This document shows positions 13,797 through 14,982 of a DNA stretch of 14,982 nt, one piece after another (position 1 is the stretch's first letter; every line of letters begins with the position of its first letter). The notes beneath the pieces are model-generated. The model did not search any database, was not told where the DNA came from, and saw nothing but the letters and a program-made list of their open reading frames with translations. The position numbers were made by a program, and so were the translations under genes. Source of the stretch: CAZXSK01 sp964642855 (GTDB lineage: Bacteria > Planctomycetota > Phycisphaerae > SM23-33); contig CAZXSK010000082.1 of NCBI GenBank assembly GCA_964642855.1, positions 1-14,982 on the forward strand. The letters run 5' to 3'.

Positions 13797-13825
13797 TAGT
13801 CAACCGCCGGCCGGGGTTGTACGAT
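13797..13825 (+). promoter_or_regulatory. Promoter and candidate operator of the Gfo/Idh/MocA gene
   Basis: TAGTCA (13797-13802) and TACGAT (13820-13825) are 17 bases apart, with 4/6 and 5/6 matches. The spacer is almost entirely a near-palindrome (13801-13819): CAACC and GGTTG arms around a CCGGCCGG core. A repressor bound here would block polymerase, and it lies only 22 bases beyond the divergent GH5-like promoter, so one regulator could control both. Confidence 0.42.
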
Positions 13826-13870
13826 AGGCGACTTCCGCCGAGGGCCAGTCATTTCGTTTCAGGAGCCGAC

Positions 13871-14812
13871 GTGAGCAAACCAGTTCAAGCCGCACTGATC
13901 GGGTGCGGGAGTTTCGCCCGCAGACACGCCACGCACGTCTGCCTGCAAGGTGAGGTCCCGGAGCTTCAGTTCGCCCTCGCCGTGGACCTCGATGAATCCG
14001 CCGCCCGGTCGTTCGCAGACGAATACGACATCGGCCGATGGACCACCGACACCAACGCCGCCCTGGCCGACGACGCCATCGAAGCGGCCGTCATCGTCAC
14101 CGGACCGGCCGCCCACGCCGACCTGAGCATTCGAGCCATGCAGTCGGGCAAGTACGTCTTCTGCGAGAAACCCCTGACCGCCACGCCCGAGGACCGCCGG
14201 AAGCTGCGCGATGCACTGAATCACCACCCCGGCAAGCTGACCTGCGGGTACTGCTTCCGGTACGTCGACGCGTTCGCCGAGGCACGCCGGCGCGTCACCC
14301 CCGCAGCCTTGACAGCGGCGATGGTCCTCAACCACGAACGTGGCGGCAGAAATTACCTGGTGCACAATGCCTGCCACGCCGTCGACGCCGCGCTTTCGTG
14401 GCATCACGGGGAGGTCGTGGATATCACCGCCCAAGCCACAGCCGTCGCAGGACAGGCCAATCCGTGCGAGCGATTCACGTTCCAGCTTCGCTTCGACGAC
14501 GGTTCGCTTGCAAGCTTCGTCTGCGGGGGCGGAGGCAGCGGCCGGGTCCTGCCCAAGTGGTACTACAAGGCCATCGGTCAAAACGGGCAGGTCGTCGAGG
14601 TCCAGTCCTGCAGGCCCGGGTGGCAGATGCTCCTGCCCGGCGAAGAAGGCCCGGCCGTCGCGAGCCCCTACTACCAGGGGCACTTCGAGGAGCTCCGCCA
14701 GTTTGCCCGCAACGTTCGAGACGGCAGTGAGCCTGCGTTCGATCCCGAGCAGGCGATGCGCGTCGACGAGATTCTCGCCCGCGTCGCGAAGATCCTGGAA
14801 CTCGACCAGTAG
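13871..14812 (+). CDS. Gfo/Idh/MocA family NAD(P)-dependent oxidoreductase
   Basis: This 313-residue protein belongs to a family that oxidises or reduces sugars, inositols and related polyols in the cytoplasm. The N-terminal Rossmann domain has IGCGSFARRH (10-19), and the family signature CEKPLT (98-103) supplies the catalytic Lys100. In the C-terminal alpha/beta domain, NYLVHNACHAVDAALSWHHG (161-180) corresponds to the G-x3-D-x3-H-x2-D substrate motif: H169 and D172 are in place, while the first Asp position is replaced (H165-N166 region). The frame is open further upstream to a TTG at 13817, but GTG at 13871 has AGGAG 5 bases before it and aligns with the usual N-terminus. It diverges from the GH5-like gene with a shared 155-base control region. 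The substrate is unknown; it is most likely a sugar released by the neighbouring hydrolases. Confidence 0.9.
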   Translation: MSKPVQAALIGCGSFARRHATHVCLQGEVPELQFALAVDLDESAARSFADEYDIGRWTTDTNAALADDAIEAAVIVTGPAAHADLSIRAMQSGKYVFCEKPLTATPEDRRKLRDALNHHPGKLTCGYCFRYVDAFAEARRRVTPAALTAAMVLNHERGGRNYLVHNACHAVDAALSWHHGEVVDITAQATAVAGQANPCERFTFQLRFDDGSLASFVCGGGGSGRVLPKWYYKAIGQNGQVVEVQSCRPGWQMLLPGEEGPAVASPYYQGHFEELRQFARNVRDGSEPAFDPEQAMRVDEILARVAKILELDQ

Positions 14813-14844
14813 CCGCTCCTGTCCGTCTCCCGGGGCTGCGCATG

Positions 14845-14881
14845 AAAAACCCGGACCGATCCTTCCTGGACCGGCCCGGGT
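14845..14881 (-). terminator. Terminator, better on the minus strand
   Basis: ACCCGGACCGATCC (14849-14862) pairs with GGACCGGCCCGGGT (14868-14881) with two A-C mismatches and a 5-base loop. On the minus strand a TTTTT run (14849-14845) follows, so it would end the transcript of the partial gene at the window's right edge. On the plus strand TCTGTTTG follows, so it may also end the oxidoreductase transcript. Confidence 0.7.
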
Positions 14882-14937
14882 CTGTTTGCTCCGCTATCGT
14901 ATTCGCTCAGCGACGGCGGCGGATCCCTTTCACAGGC

Positions 14938-14982
14938 TCAGGACCTCCGCTTACGCTTCAGCAGCGCGCCCAGGCCGCCGAT
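14938..14982 (-). CDS. C-terminal end of a PEP-CTERM-like protein (partial)
   Basis: Only the last 14 codons and the TGA stop are in the window. They read IGGLGALLKRKRRS. A Gly/Leu-rich hydrophobic end followed by a cluster of Lys/Arg at the extreme C-terminus is the tail half of a PEP-CTERM sorting signal, which targets exported proteins for processing by an exosortase. The diagnostic PEP motif would lie about 10 residues further upstream, outside the window. A terminator 60-90 bases downstream on the same strand supports a real gene end. A membrane protein ending in a basic tail is the main alternative. Confidence 0.6.
   Translation of the reverse strand: MGGLGALLKRKRRS

Noticed and set aside
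12303..13799. 498-codon plus-strand open frame opposite the GH5-like gene
   Set aside because: The Val/Leu/Arg/His-rich translation is typical of an antisense shadow. The minus strand has a coherent TIM-barrel protein with a good ribosome site.

Overview
The window is GC-rich DNA with closely packed genes on both strands. It looks like the chromosome of a Planctomycetota bacterium, probably of the Phycisphaerae type. That is an inference from the gene mix: a prepilin-like protein with an H-X-DG style C-terminus, a C-terminal tail of PEP-CTERM type at the right edge, an EpsC-type serine acetyltransferase, and a Gfo/Idh/MocA oxidoreductase beside unusual glycoside hydrolases. I see no tRNA, rRNA, CRISPR array, insertion sequence or phage gene.

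Layout. Positions 6-2295 (minus) hold a two-gene unit: a two-TM membrane protein with TPR-like repeats, then an M42/M20-type metallopeptidase. A divergent prepilin-like gene (2382-3128, plus) has a good promoter so close to its GTG start that the mRNA may be leaderless. A 485-base gap follows (3129-3613). It has lower GC, several possible helices, and a strong intrinsic terminator at 3483-3530, so I call a candidate structured non-coding RNA or long 3' UTR there. Then come an unrecognised 249-residue protein (3614-4363, minus) and a serine O-acetyltransferase (4445-5371, minus), each with a recognisable promoter.

The right two thirds is a carbohydrate region: an aldose-1-epimerase-like protein (5554-6711, plus), a HAD phosphatase and a nucleotide-sugar epimerase/dehydratase in one operon (minus), a clan GH-D alpha-galactosidase-like enzyme (8599-10707, plus) facing a GH4 MelA-type alpha-galactosidase (10814-12214, minus), a DUF4038/GH5-like TIM-barrel protein (12360-13715, minus) and a divergent Gfo/Idh/MocA oxidoreductase (13871-14812, plus). 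None of these has an obvious signal peptide. This suggests that alpha-galactosides or related oligosaccharides are broken down inside the cell after uptake, with the mutarotase, oxidoreductase and epimerase handling the released sugars. No transporter, galactokinase, uridylyltransferase or regulator is in view.

The last 45 bases encode the C-terminus of a minus-strand protein with a PEP-CTERM-like basic tail, preceded by a bidirectional-looking terminator. The least explained parts of the window are the 3129-3613 RNA region, one of whose C-rich hairpin loops is complementary to the Shine-Dalgarno region of the nearby TPR-protein gene, and the 249-residue unknown protein. I found no clear multi-gene system that looks wholly new.
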